64,000 nucleotides of DNA from Marinobacter sp. S6332 (GTDB taxonomy: Bacteria > Pseudomonadota > Gammaproteobacteria > Pseudomonadales > Oleiphilaceae), in assembly GCF_023016045.1 (NCBI RefSeq), contig NZ_JALKAP010000006.1:34072-98071 (forward strand). Reading direction: 5' to 3'. Positions within the stretch are counted from its first letter, which is position 1. Every line of letters begins with the position of its first letter. The notes under the pieces were generated by a model that saw nothing but the letters and a program-made list of their open reading frames with translations, made no database searches and was not told the origin of the DNA. Below, one piece after another: positions 19,805 through 27,973 of the stretch. The position numbers were made by a program, and so were the translations under genes.

Positions 19805-21151
19805 TTAATACAACTCCGAACCCACAGGCACACCCCTCAACGAGTTAGCGTAGGCCTCGACAATTTCGACGTCTATGAAGTGCCCGATAATCTCTGGATT
19901 CTCATGCCGGAAGTTTACAATCCGGTTGTTCTCCGTACGCCCTGAATACTCCCCCGGATCCTTCTTCGATAGCCCGGTTACCAGAATGCGCTGAGTCGAA
20001 CCTACCATCTTGCGGCTGATATCCATGACCGTTTGATTGATGCGATCCTGCAGGATTTTAAGGCGCTGCTTCTTCACTTCCATCGGCGTTTCGTCCGGCA
20101 AGTCCGATGCAGGCGTGCCGGGACGGGCGCTGTAGACGAAGCTGAAGGACATGTCGAAGCCGATATCGTTTATCAACTTCATGGTGTCTTCAAAGTCTTT
20201 CTCGGTTTCACCCGGGAAACCAATAATGAAGTCTGAAGAAAAGCTGATGTCAGGCCGAATCTTGCGCAGGCGGCGTAGTTTGGATTTGTATTCCAGTGCA
20301 GTATGGCCGCGCTTCATGGCGGCCAGAATGCGGTCGGAGCCGCTTTGTACGGGCAGGTGCAAGTGGCTGACGAGTTCGGGTACTTGCTCGTAGACTTCAA
20401 TCATTGCATCGGTGAATTCAACCGGATGCGAGGTGGTGTAGCGAATGCGGTCGATGCCGTCGATGGTGGCAATTAGGGTAATTAGCTCCGCCAGATCCAT
20501 TACATCGCCATCGTGAGTATCCCCGCGGTAAGCGTTAACGTTTTGGCCCAGTAGGTTTACTTCCCTAACGCCTTGGCTGGCTAAGTGGGCAACTTCGGCG
20601 ATTACGTCGTCGGCTGGTCGGCTGACTTCTTCGCCGCGGGTGTAGGGCACCACGCAGAAGGTGCAGTATTTGCTGCAGCCTTCCATGATAGAGACGAAGG
20701 CAGACGGGCCGTCGGCGCCGGGTTCTGGCAGGTTGTCGAACTTTTCGATTTCCGGAAAGCTCACATCTACCACGCCCACGCCGTTACCTTTCATGCGCAC
20801 TTCGGTAATCATATCCGGCAAGCGGTGAAGGGTTTGCGGGCCGAAGACCATGTCGACATAGGGCGCGCGATCAAGAATGGCCTGGCCTTCTTGGCTGGCG
20901 ACGCAGCCGCCCACGCCGATAATCAGTTCTGGCTTGTTTGCTTTGAGCTTTTTCCAGCGACCCAGCTGGTGGAAAACCTTTTCCTGTGCCTTTTCACGTA
21001 TGGAGCAGGTGTTTAGCAGCAGGATATCGGCGTCATCTGGCGATTCGGTCATTTCCACCGCTTCGCCGGTTTTAAGTAGGTCGGCCATGCGGGATGAATC
21101 GTATTCGTTCATCTGGCAACCGTGGGTTTTGATGTACAGCTTTTTGGCCAT
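19805..21151 (-). CDS. miaB: tRNA-2-methylthio-N6-dimethylallyladenosine synthase MiaB
   Basis: Radical-SAM methylthiotransferase that converts i6A37 to ms2i6A37 in tRNAs reading UNN codons. The N-terminal cluster uses C12, C49 and C83. The radical-SAM cluster lies in [10 protein letters not shown] (C159, C163, C166). A TRAM domain closes the C-terminus ([20 protein letters not shown]). The ATG at 21151 gives the usual [19 protein letters not shown] start; a GTG four codons earlier has no ribosome binding site. 448 residues. Confidence 0.96.
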   Translation of the reverse strand: MAKKLYIKTHGCQMNEYDSSRMADLLKTGEAVEMTESPDDADILLLNTCSIREKAQEKVFHQLGRWKKLKANKPELIIGVGGCVASQEGQAILDRAPYVDMVFGPQTLHRLPDMITEVRMKGNGVGVVDVSFPEIEKFDNLPEPGADGPSAFVSIMEGCSKYCTFCVVPYTRGEEVSRPADDVIAEVAHLASQGVREVNLLGQNVNAYRGDTHDGDVMDLAELITLIATIDGIDRIRYTTSHPVEFTDAMIEVYEQVPELVSHLHLPVQSGSDRILAAMKRGHTALEYKSKLRRLRKIRPDISFSSDFIIGFPGETEKDFEDTMKLINDIGFDMSFSFVYSARPGTPASDLPDETPMEVKKQRLKILQDRINQTVMDISRKMVGSTQRILVTGLSKKDPGEYSGRTENNRIVNFRHENPEIIGHFIDVEIVEAYANSLRGVPVGSELY

Positions 21152-21326
21152 GGGTCTCAACACAACTGGATGTATTTGGCGCCCGGAATTATGAAATGTC
21201 CGGAATGGGCGCTCTGAAAAGGAGAACTGCGCATTATAACGGGGTGATCATTCTGCAACCAGCGTTGTCTCGGTAATCTGCCAGTTTTGCTGTGGTATTA
21301 TTTGCGGGTTTTGTATTTCGGAGTGG

Positions 21327-21439
21327 GCAGCGATTGGTGCAGGTCTCTCCAAAAAGCGCCCGTGAATACGTCCATGTAGGGCTCGGTCGGGCCATCCTTG
21401 GCCCTCCACGTTTTTGGAGAGACCTGCACCAATCGCTGC
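21327..21439 (+). repeat. Family A hairpin element in a divergent promoter region
   Basis: Left arm 21327-21355 and right arm 21411-21439 are perfect 29-base reverse complements (outer end GCAGCGATTGGTGC, inner end CTCTCCAAAAA). The core is nearly identical to that at 19432-19486: CGCCCGTGAATACGTCC, then GTAGGGCTCGGTC and GGGCCATCCTTGGCCC. It lies between the divergent miaB and trmH starts, ending 43 bases before the trmH ATG, so it is unlikely to serve as a 3' terminator for either gene. Confidence 0.92.
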
Positions 21440-21482
21440 TTCGACTTCGGAGTTTGATCGCCCAATACCTACAGTGAAAACG

Positions 21483-22214
21483 ATGACCCCCGAACGCCTT
21501 GCCCGCATCAAACAGGTTTTGAACACCCGACAGCCGGACCTGACAGTCCTGACTGATCAGGTTCACAAGCCAAGGAACCTCTCGGCCATACTGAGAACCT
21601 GCGATGCCTTCGGGCTCGCTAATATGCACGTCGTGTGGCCAAAAGAAGGCTTCCGGGCCTTTCGGAAAACTGCCGGCGGTAGCTTCAAGTGGGTAACACC
21701 TCACACCCACCGCACCATGGACGAGGCTATCGCAAACCTGAAAGGGCAGGGCCAAAGGATTTACGCCGCGCAGCTTTCGGACCGGGCGATCGATTACCGA
21801 TCTGCAGACTTCACCGTGCCCTGCACAGTGATCATGGGCAACGAAGTGGACGGTGTCAGTGCGGAAGCGGCGGAGCAGGCGGATGAGCACATCGTTATCC
21901 CCATGATGGGCATGGTCGAATCCCTCAACGTGTCCGCCGCCTGCGCTATTATCCTCTCCGAAGCCCAACGGCAGCGCAAAGAAGCTGGCCTGTTCGATAG
22001 CCGACGCATACCGGATGAAGACTACAATCGCCTGCTTTTCAGTTGGTGCCAGCCCGTCGTCAAACGCTACTGCGACGACCGAAACCTGCCATACCCGCCC
22101 ATTGATCACGAAACCGGTGAGCTAATCGACGGAGTAGGCTGGATGCAGAAAGTAAGGGTGCAGCGGGCAAACCGCCCCCGCTGGAATGAAGAAAACCCAG
22201 TAGAAGCCAGCTAA
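21483..22214 (+). CDS. trmH: tRNA (guanosine-18-2'-O)-methyltransferase TrmH
   Basis: SPOUT-class methyltransferase that makes Gm18 in the tRNA D-loop. The ATG at 21483 gives MTPERLARIKQVLNTRQPDL, matching E. coli TrmH. An in-frame extension back to 21414 would be encoded by the hairpin element and is rejected. Knotted-fold motifs include VHKPRNLSAILRTCDAFG, TVIMGNEVDG and IIPMMGMVESLNVSAACAI-type residues. About 243 residues. The ribosome binding site is weak. Confidence 0.94.
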   Translation: MTPERLARIKQVLNTRQPDLTVLTDQVHKPRNLSAILRTCDAFGLANMHVVWPKEGFRAFRKTAGGSFKWVTPHTHRTMDEAIANLKGQGQRIYAAQLSDRAIDYRSADFTVPCTVIMGNEVDGVSAEAAEQADEHIVIPMMGMVESLNVSAACAIILSEAQRQRKEAGLFDSRRIPDEDYNRLLFSWCQPVVKRYCDDRNLPYPPIDHETGELIDGVGWMQKVRVQRANRPRWNEENPVEAS

Positions 22215-22240
22215 CGTAAACACCTTTTGCCCGGATCGGC

Positions 22241-22328
22241 CCGTGGCGTGGTGAAGCTTTTCTGCCGGAAAAAGATGTCTGAGCGAAGCGAGTTGTTTTT
22301 CCAGAAGAAAAGCTTCACCGCGCCGCGG
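22241..22328 (+). repeat. Family B hairpin element
   Basis: Arms 22245-22263 and 22306-22324 (GGCGTGGTGAAGC... and its complement) pair with a single mismatch around a core containing GGAAAAAGATGTCTGAGCG and AAGCGAGTTGTTTTTCC. The core is shared with the copies at 23502 and 24380, but the outer arm differs (GTGAAGCTTTTCT here, GGGTGTCTTTTCT there). It lies between the convergent trmH and yejK genes. Confidence 0.88.
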
Positions 22329-22361
22329 AGCCAGCCCCCAAAGCGGCAGGCCCCAAATAGA

Positions 22362-23378
22362 TCAGTCCTCGCGATTTTCCAAATACCGTTCCAACTGCTC
22401 CCGCAAAGCCTTAGGCAGGCGAGTAATCGTCAGCGCATCCTTGTCGCGGTCGTAGTAAATTGCCTGATTCACTAAATCTGAAGAAAACGAAACACTCATG
22501 CCGCCGCCAGAGCCCGCAATACGCACCAGCTTCTTTACCTTCCGATGGTCCGGATGCAACACACCGCTCTCCGGCATCTCCGCAGATTTACTGGCAAACT
22601 CCTTGAAACGCCCCGGCTCATCCTCATCCAGATAACCAGACAGCGCCTCAATGGCAACCGGTTCACCCAAGGCATGCTGTTCCTTGCAGAACTCATAAGC
22701 CCGTGTGCGCACTTCGCCAGCCTTCTCAGGCTCCGAAGACTTGGCAAACGCCTCCACCGCATCCAGAAACGTCAGAGTTTCCTTCTCAACATCGATCTGA
22801 TTGGTGAAGCCGCACATCCGGATAAACAGCTCTCCCGGCTCGCCAGTTCCTCGCGCATGAACCAGCGTAAGGTAGTTCTCTGCGGCGTTATCCCCAAGCC
22901 AGTCATCCAGTTCAACCCGCATGGCAAGGTTCAAGCGCGATGTACTCAGCACATCCGTTGTATCAAGCGCCTGATTACCATCAAAACGCAGAGCTCCATC
23001 AGTCTCCAGAATCATCACGTAAACTACATCTGAATCTGCCAGCGCTTCGTGCACTACCACAAGTTGCCCCACAAACTCTTCTTGGCAGCTCGTAAGCAAC
23101 TCCTGCCACTGCCCAAACACTCGATCCGTGAACGAAGCAAAACTTTGCTTTTCCTCCAAATAATCCTTAAGCCAGCTGCTCAAAGGGCTCTCCCCAATAT
23201 CTTCCGAGAATCGCCCGTACTTCTTGCCCGGTTTGCTGTTAAACAGCCGCTTCATCTGCTTATGCAGGCCCTCATAATCACCACCCGGTTCCTGCATCGC
23301 CTCACCACTTTGAAGGCGGGCAGGCTGCCCCGGCTGATACTGACTGGAAAACGTAGTGCGCAGATGCTTGATAGCCAT
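22362..23378 (-). CDS. yejK: Nucleoid-associated protein YejK/NdpA
   Basis: A 338-residue member of the NdpA family, nucleoid-associated proteins related to pseudomonad MvaT-independent phage and nucleoid factors. Family blocks include the N-terminal MAIKHLRTTF, LFNSKPGKKYGRF, YVMILETDGALRF and the C-terminal ITRLPKALREQLERYL. No membrane segment. It is a single gene flanked by family B hairpin elements on both sides. A terminator for upstream transcription ends 27 bases before its start codon. Exact cellular role is unclear. Confidence 0.88.
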   Translation of the reverse strand: MAIKHLRTTFSSQYQPGQPARLQSGEAMQEPGGDYEGLHKQMKRLFNSKPGKKYGRFSEDIGESPLSSWLKDYLEEKQSFASFTDRVFGQWQELLTSCQEEFVGQLVVVHEALADSDVVYVMILETDGALRFDGNQALDTTDVLSTSRLNLAMRVELDDWLGDNAAENYLTLVHARGTGEPGELFIRMCGFTNQIDVEKETLTFLDAVEAFAKSSEPEKAGEVRTRAYEFCKEQHALGEPVAIEALSGYLDEDEPGRFKEFASKSAEMPESGVLHPDHRKVKKLVRIAGSGGGMSVSFSSDLVNQAIYYDRDKDALTITRLPKALREQLERYLENRED

Positions 23379-23404
23379 AAACAGATAATCCCGAATAAAG
23401 AAAC

Positions 23405-23433
23405 AAAAAAGCCCCGAAGGAAACCTTCAGGGC
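23405..23433 (-). terminator. Rho-independent terminator, minus strand
   Basis: On the minus strand GCCCTGAAGG pairs with CCTTCGGGGC and is followed by TTTTTTGTTTC. It ends transcription arriving from the toxin-antitoxin pair just before yejK, or could act as an attenuator in the yejK leader. Confidence 0.8.
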
Positions 23434-23501
23434 CAAAGATTCTGCCATGGACACCAAATACATTCACGACTAATAGGAAGAATTACTCTCAAGCCTGATA
23501 G

Positions 23502-23590
23502 CCGTGGGGTGGGGTGTCTTTTCTGGCGGGAAAAAGATGTCTGAGCGAAGCGAGTTGTTTTTCCCGCCAGAAAAGACGCCCCGCCCGCGG
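23502..23590 (+). repeat. Family B hairpin element
   Basis: Palindrome running from CCGTGGGGTGGGG to CCCGCCCGCGG. The core GGGAAAAAGATGTCTGAGCG / AAGCGAGTTGTTTTTCCC is identical to the copy at 24380. The left flank (AAGCCTGATAGCCGTGGG) also matches that copy (AAGCATGATAGCCGTGGG), so the two behave as direct repeats of at least 100 bp around the toxin-antitoxin genes. Confidence 0.9.
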
Positions 23591-23623
23591 CAGACATCAT
23601 AGCATTCAGGCCAGTTGCAGCCC

Positions 23624-23944
23624 TCAGGCCTCCACCACAGAAACACGCCCTGCCGTTGTTGAGCGTCGCTCAGCACCGATCACTATTTGCACATCCCGAC
23701 CCAGACGAGTCAGACACTCAAGCATTTTTGTTTCACTGATACCGCGAAACTTACCGTTCAGCAGGTTGGACAGCTTGGACTGGGTCAAATCCAGAACCTT
23801 GCAAGCCTCCGCCTGTGTCCACTGATTAGCTCTGATGATATTACGGATTTGCGCCGCCAACTGCGCCTTGAGCAGCATCGTGCCAGCGTCGCGGGAGCCA
23901 AGATCCTCGTAGACGTTAGCGCCACCTTCTTCAATACTGGTCAT
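23624..23944 (-). CDS. HigA-type XRE-family antitoxin
   Basis: A 106-residue protein with a helix-turn-helix of the XRE type at about residues 43-80 (WTQAEACKVLDLTQSKLSNL), preceded by a 30-residue acidic segment likely to contact the toxin. It overlaps the RelE-like gene by four bases (ATGA) and follows it, the toxin-first order typical of HigBA modules. Expected to neutralise the toxin and repress the operon. The exact subfamily is an inference. Confidence 0.87.
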   Translation of the reverse strand: MTSIEEGGANVYEDLGSRDAGTMLLKAQLAAQIRNIIRANQWTQAEACKVLDLTQSKLSNLLNGKFRGISETKMLECLTRLGRDVQIVIGAERRSTTAGRVSVVEA

Positions 23945-24303
23945 TTCCCTCCTCCCTCGGCGTGCCTTTTCGCCGCTTTCAGGCGCTCATTGATCACATC
24001 TATCTCAGGCTTCGGAGTGGCAATGCCCCGCGTTGATTTTTTCTGAAAACAGTGCAAAACGTACACAGCATCGCCATATTTAACGGTATACACGGCCCGG
24101 TAAGTGCCGTCACTGTCTCGCTCCACCACTTCCAGAACGCCCGCTCCCCCAAAGCCTTTCAGAGGCTTGGCTTTGTCGTGTTTGTATCCGGTTTGGGCCA
24201 GATGTAACGCAAAGCCAAATACATCTTTCACATCATCCGGCATGGCAATCAGGTCTTTTTTGGTCGACCCCATCCAGAATAGTGTTTTTGTTCTCGAGTC
24301 CAT
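23941..24303 (-). CDS. RelE/HigB-type toxin (phage Gp49-like family)
   Basis: A 120-residue protein with the hallmarks of the Gp49-like HigB family: FWMGSTKKDLIAMPDDVKDVFG, AKPLKGFGGAGVLEVVE, YRAVYTVKYGDAVYVLHCF and QKKSTRGIATPKPEIDVINERL. Members are usually ribosome-dependent mRNA interferases; this activity is inferred. It is the first gene of a two-gene unit preceded by an AT-rich inverted repeat. The unit is bracketed by near-identical family B palindromes, suggesting recent acquisition or movement as a cassette. Confidence 0.87.
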   Translation of the reverse strand: MDSRTKTLFWMGSTKKDLIAMPDDVKDVFGFALHLAQTGYKHDKAKPLKGFGGAGVLEVVERDSDGTYRAVYTVKYGDAVYVLHCFQKKSTRGIATPKPEIDVINERLKAAKRHAEGGGK

Positions 24304-24308
24304 GAGTA

Positions 24309-24332
24309 ATTTATACCTATTTAGATATAAAT
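24309..24332 (-). promoter_or_regulatory. AT-rich operator/promoter of the toxin-antitoxin pair
   Basis: ATTTATA and TATAAAT form a perfect inverted repeat with a 10-base spacer, starting six bases upstream of the toxin ATG and overlapping a TATAAA that could serve as a -10 element on the minus strand. This fits a self-repressed toxin-antitoxin promoter. The binding protein is an inference. Confidence 0.5.
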
Positions 24333-24379
24333 GGTAGCAGATAAATTAAGCAAAGGAGAATGACTACCAAGCATGATAG

Positions 24380-24469
24380 CCGTGGGATGGGGTGTCTTTT
24401 CTGGCGGGAAAAAGATGTCTGAGCGAAGCGAGTTGTTTTTCCCATAAGAAAAGACACCCCGCCCCGCGG
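24380..24469 (+). repeat. Family B hairpin element
   Basis: Palindrome from CCGTGGGATGGGG to CCCGCCCCGCGG with the same core as the 23502 copy. The right inner arm differs (CCCATAAGAAAAG in place of CCCGCCAGAAAAG), breaking a few inner pairs. It lies between the toxin promoter and the cysN stop codon. Confidence 0.9.
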
Positions 24470-24495
24470 CATACACCTTTTGACCAGTCCTGTCC

Positions 24496-26154
24496 TTAAA
24501 CCCGCTTGTTACGAGCCAGCTCTTGCACCAGCGTTGCAGCAACACCTGAAACTTCGTCAGTGCTATCAGCTGCTATGGAAACGCTGGCTATGTCAGTACC
24601 CAGATTCACGGCAATGGCTATCAAACCGTAAGCCGTCAACAACTGCGCAGTGCGGCGGCGGTCGTCGGCATCACCGGCATTATCTTCGCTCAAAATCACC
24701 GACGTTTTGCCTTGATCAAACAGCGCCCGTTCAACCGCCAAGGCAAGGGCATGAGCCTGTTTGCCCGAGCAGCCAATAATCATCGGCTTCTGTGCCAATC
24801 TGCGCTCACGTTCCTCAGGGCTTACGGGCTCCAGAGTTCCTGCTGTATCTGCCAAGCTATCAATCATGCCCGCACCAACAGTCACGTTTGTAAGCCTGTC
24901 GATCACAATAAAGCTGCCAGTGGCATGGTTACGCTGGTAGGCGTCAAAGGCGATGGGCTGGCTCAGGGTCAGATCACACAGGCCAATTTCATTCACCTGC
25001 AACAGGGCAGGATTGGCATGCTGCTCCAGCGTGTTTACGTCAGTCTGATAGTGAATCTTGCGAACCGTGCCCGATGTGAATGTGGGCCCCAGTTTGATGT
25101 CGTAAAGGCGGCCGGTATGCAAAGGCGCATCTGCCATCCACACGATGTTGGCCTTAAAACGGTTGCCCACTTCCGGCTCGTCTTCCGGTTTAACCAGCAT
25201 GTCGCCACGACTGATATCGATCTCATCTTCCAGCGTCAGTGTAACGGCTTGGTCAATATAAGCTTCGTCTAGATTGCCATCAAAGGTTACAACTTCCTTG
25301 ATGGTACTGGTACGCCGCGAGGGCAGGGCCATTACCTTGTCGCCAGGGCGGATGGCGCCAGAGGCGATGGTGCCGCAGAAGCCGCGAAAGTTCAGGTTGG
25401 GGCGGGTGACGTATTGCACGGGGAACCGGAAGTGTTCCAGGTTCTTGTCGCGGTTTACTTCCACTGTTTCCAGAATGTCCATTAGTGGCTGGCCGTTAAA
25501 CCAAGGGGTGTTCTCACTTCGGTTGACTACGTTGTCGCCTTCCAGTGCCGAGATGGGTACAAAGCGGATGTCTTTCAGCCCGAGTTTGGCGGCAAACGAG
25601 AGGTATTCTTCTCTGATCTCATTGAAGCGATCTTCGCTGAAATCCACCAGATCCATCTTGTTCACCGCCACAACGATGTGCCGGATGCCCAGCAGTGAGG
25701 CAATGTAGGAGTGTCGGCGGGTTTGCGTTAATACACCGCGGCGGGCGTCAATCATCAGAATCGCAACCTGAGCCGTAGATGCGCCGGTAGCCATGTTGCG
25801 GGTGTACTGCTCATGTCCCGGCGTATCGGCAATGATGAACTTGCGCTTGTCGGTGGAGAAGTAGCGGTAGGCAACATCAATAGTAATGCCTTGCTCGCGC
25901 TCGGCCTGCAAGCCATCAACCAGCAGAGCAAGATCCAGCTTTTCACCAGTGGTGCCCATCTTGGCGCTGTCGGTTTTCAGGCTGGCCATGTGATCTTCGT
26001 AGATCATTTTGGTGTCGTGCAGCAGGCGACCGATAAGGGTGCTTTTTCCGTCGTCGACGCTGCCGCAGGTGAGCAGGCGCAGCAGTTCCTTGTTTTCGTG
26101 TTGTTTCAGGTAGGCCTGAATGTCGTCGGCAATAAGATCAGATTGATGTGACAT
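24496..26154 (-). CDS. cysN: Sulfate adenylyltransferase GTPase subunit CysN with degenerate APS-kinase-like tail
   Basis: GTP-hydrolysing large subunit of ATP sulfurylase, which drives APS formation with CysD. The ATG at 26154 is one base after the cysD stop (TGATATG). GTPase motifs are GSVDDGKST (31-39), the [12 protein letters not shown] switch region and NKMDLV, followed by EF-Tu-like beta barrels. After about residue 457 there are ~96 extra residues ([20 protein letters not shown]..., then [20 protein letters not shown]). These recall an APS kinase (CysC) fold but lack a complete P-loop and are half the normal length. It looks like a decayed CysNC fusion that retains only the CysN function. 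Confidence 0.93.
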   Translation of the reverse strand: MSHQSDLIADDIQAYLKQHENKELLRLLTCGSVDDGKSTLIGRLLHDTKMIYEDHMASLKTDSAKMGTTGEKLDLALLVDGLQAEREQGITIDVAYRYFSTDKRKFIIADTPGHEQYTRNMATGASTAQVAILMIDARRGVLTQTRRHSYIASLLGIRHIVVAVNKMDLVDFSEDRFNEIREEYLSFAAKLGLKDIRFVPISALEGDNVVNRSENTPWFNGQPLMDILETVEVNRDKNLEHFRFPVQYVTRPNLNFRGFCGTIASGAIRPGDKVMALPSRRTSTIKEVVTFDGNLDEAYIDQAVTLTLEDEIDISRGDMLVKPEDEPEVGNRFKANIVWMADAPLHTGRLYDIKLGPTFTSGTVRKIHYQTDVNTLEQHANPALLQVNEIGLCDLTLSQPIAFDAYQRNHATGSFIVIDRLTNVTVGAGMIDSLADTAGTLEPVSPEERERRLAQKPMIIGCSGKQAHALALAVERALFDQGKTSVILSEDNAGDADDRRRTAQLLTAYGLIAIAVNLGTDIASVSIAADSTDEVSGVAATLVQELARNKRV

Positions 26155-26155
26155 A

Positions 26156-27064
26156 TCAGAAGTACCCTTCGCGTTTTTTCTGTTCCATGGAGCCAGCCGA
26201 ATCGTGATCAATCACGCGGCCCTGACGTTCTGAGCTGGTGGCCAGCAGCATTTCCTGAATGATTTCCGGCAATGTATCTGCCTCGGATTCAATGGCGCCG
26301 GTCAGCGGGTAGCAGCCCAAAGTGCGGAAGCGGATGGATTTCATCATCGGCTTTTCACCCTCTTTCAGGGGCATACGGTCGTCGTCCACCATGATCAGCG
26401 ACCCATCGCGCTCTACCACCGGGCGAACTGCCGAGTAGTACAAGGGAACAATCTCGATGTTTTCCAGATAGATGTATTGCCAAATATCCAATTCTGTCCA
26501 GTTAGACAGTGGGAATACGCGAATGCTTTCGCCCTTGTTCACTTTGCCGTTATACGTGTTCCAGAGTTCAGGGCGCTGATTTTTGGGGTCCCAGCGGTGG
26601 TATTCGTCGCGGAAGGAATATACGCGCTCTTTGGCCCGGGACTTTTCTTCGTCCCTGCGGGCACCACCGAAAGCGGCATCAAAGCCGTACTTGTCCAGCG
26701 CCTGTTTAAGGGCTTGGGTTTTCATCACGTCTGTATGCTTTGCGCTGCCATGGGTAAAGGGGCCAATGCCCTGATCCACACCATCCTGATTCGTGTGAAC
26801 AATCAGGTCCATCCCATATTCCTTTACCTTACGTTCCCGGAAATCGATCATGTCCCGAAACTTCCAGGTGGTGTCTACGTGCATCAAGGGGAAAGGCATT
26901 TTGCCGGGGTAAAAAGCTTTGCGGGCAAGGTGCAGCATAACCGCTGAATCTTTGCCAATGGAGTAGAGCATCACCGGGTTATCAAACTCGGCAGCCACTT
27001 CCCGGATGATGTGGATGCTTTCCGCTTCCAGTTGTTTTAGATGCGTAAGGTTGTATGTGGTCAT
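26156..27064 (-). CDS. cysD: Sulfate adenylyltransferase subunit CysD
   Basis: Catalytic PP-loop subunit of ATP sulfurylase (sulfate + ATP to APS). The pyrophosphatase loop is in [18 protein letters not shown] near residue 36. Other family blocks are the [33 protein letters not shown] and [16 protein letters not shown] segments. The 302 residues are typical. First gene of the cysDN operon; a possible promoter lies upstream at 27115-27144. Confidence 0.96.
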   Translation of the reverse strand: MTTYNLTHLKQLEAESIHIIREVAAEFDNPVMLYSIGKDSAVMLHLARKAFYPGKMPFPLMHVDTTWKFRDMIDFRERKVKEYGMDLIVHTNQDGVDQGIGPFTHGSAKHTDVMKTQALKQALDKYGFDAAFGGARRDEEKSRAKERVYSFRDEYHRWDPKNQRPELWNTYNGKVNKGESIRVFPLSNWTELDIWQYIYLENIEIVPLYYSAVRPVVERDGSLIMVDDDRMPLKEGEKPMMKSIRFRTLGCYPLTGAIESEADTLPEIIQEMLLATSSERQGRVIDHDSAGSMEQKKREGYF

Positions 27065-27114
27065 GATAATCCGTTGCCGCAGCGGGCCTTGAGGGCGTGC
27101 AAATTAGTTTATTG

Positions 27115-27144
27115 ATTGTATCAGAGCCGATATGGCTATAAGAA
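27115..27144 (-). promoter_or_regulatory. Possible cysD promoter
   Basis: On the minus strand TTCTTA and TACAAT are separated by 18 bases, and the -10-like hexamer lies about 50 bases before the cysD ATG. The -35 match is poor, as expected for a promoter that needs an activator such as CysB. No CysB site was identified. Confidence 0.3.
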
Positions 27145-27184
27145 GCGTTGCAGTTAGAGTTTTAAGTTATAGAAATATAGCGCT

Positions 27185-27208
27185 CCCGTTAGCGGGGCAA
27201 CTAACGGG
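27185..27208 (-). terminator. Hairpin downstream of the PilZ gene
   Basis: CCCGTTAG and CTAACGGG pair around an 8-base loop, 25 bases after the PilZ stop on the minus strand. There is no clean T-run after the stem, so termination is uncertain. Confidence 0.4.
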
Positions 27209-27232
27209 GTTGGGTGATCTGGTTTCGCGGGG

Positions 27233-27643
27233 TTAGGCTGGTTTGCGCATGTCGGATAGAAGTTTGCGTACATACCGGTCTACGTAATCAAAGCCATTGC
27301 CTTCAAAATCTTCAAACTGAATACCGAGCTGAAACTCGTCTCGTGCCATGCGCCTGAGGTGAACAATGTGCCCGGTGGCGAAAATAGATACAGGTTGAGT
27401 CGCAACGACTGGCACGGAAAAATGGGCTTTTACATCAATCCAGCTTCCCGGAGTAGGGGCTTGCAGGCGAGGAATAAGTTGGTCTGCCGTTTTTTGGTTG
27501 CAGCAAACCATAACGCCGGTACGCGACAGGTTGGATATCTTGCAGGTGAGTTGGCAACCATCCGGTTTTTCGATAACGATGTCACTCACAATATCCACAC
27601 GTTGCTGGTTGCGCAGGTTTGGCTTAACTGTGGCTGCTTTCAT
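27233..27643 (-). CDS. PilZ-domain protein
   Basis: A 136-residue single-domain PilZ protein. Both c-di-GMP-binding motifs are present: RxxxR (R11-NQQ-R15) and N38-x-S-x-x-G43 in NLSRTG. The rest is a beta-barrel ending in a helix (DYVDRYVRKLLSDM). It is probably a c-di-GMP effector; its partner cannot be read from context, as it lies alone between cysDN and rimO. Confidence 0.9.
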   Translation of the reverse strand: MKAATVKPNLRNQQRVDIVSDIVIEKPDGCQLTCKISNLSRTGVMVCCNQKTADQLIPRLQAPTPGSWIDVKAHFSVPVVATQPVSIFATGHIVHLRRMARDEFQLGIQFEDFEGNGFDYVDRYVRKLLSDMRKPA

Positions 27644-27973
27644 GTGGACTCTTGTTGGCTAAGTTAGTTGGCAACGTTTGGGCGTTCTTAGATTTAAATA
27701 CTGTTTCAGAACAAGGTGTAACCGATCAAAAGTGTAGTTGTTTGTTTTCTGATCAGCAACTTTCGTGTCGCAGCTTGTGGCAGGTTTTTATAGCTTTCCT
27801 GAACATTGGTTCATAATTTTGACTCAGATCACGCATCGTTCGCTTCAAAAGCCGTTCCGCTTTTGCTGCAGAAGAGGGTGTTACTGGTGTAAAATTGTGG
27901 GTTCTATTCATTAGCACGTTCCCGCCGGTCATTCGCGTGTTTCCGCCGGGCGTCAGGAATCCTGAAACGTTTT
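27644..27973. promoter_or_regulatory. Divergent PilZ-rimO intergenic region
   Basis: About 330 bases between divergent genes with no gene of its own. It contains TTGACTCAGATCAC at 27819-27832, two mismatches from the FNR/Anr consensus TTGAT-N4-ATCAA. A short direct repeat lies before rimO (GTTCCCGCCGG and GTTTCCGCCGG, about 27919-27950). Neither is strong evidence of regulation. Confidence 0.35.

Noticed and set aside
19490..19833. Short open reading frames across the two hairpins between miaB and ybeZ
   Set aside because: They arise from palindromic sequence read in several frames, with no ribosome binding site or recognisable protein features.
21414..21482. N-terminal extension of TrmH encoded by the hairpin element
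   Set aside because: The extra residues come from the right arm of the palindrome and lie before the conserved MTPERLARIKQ start; there is no ribosome binding site at 21414.
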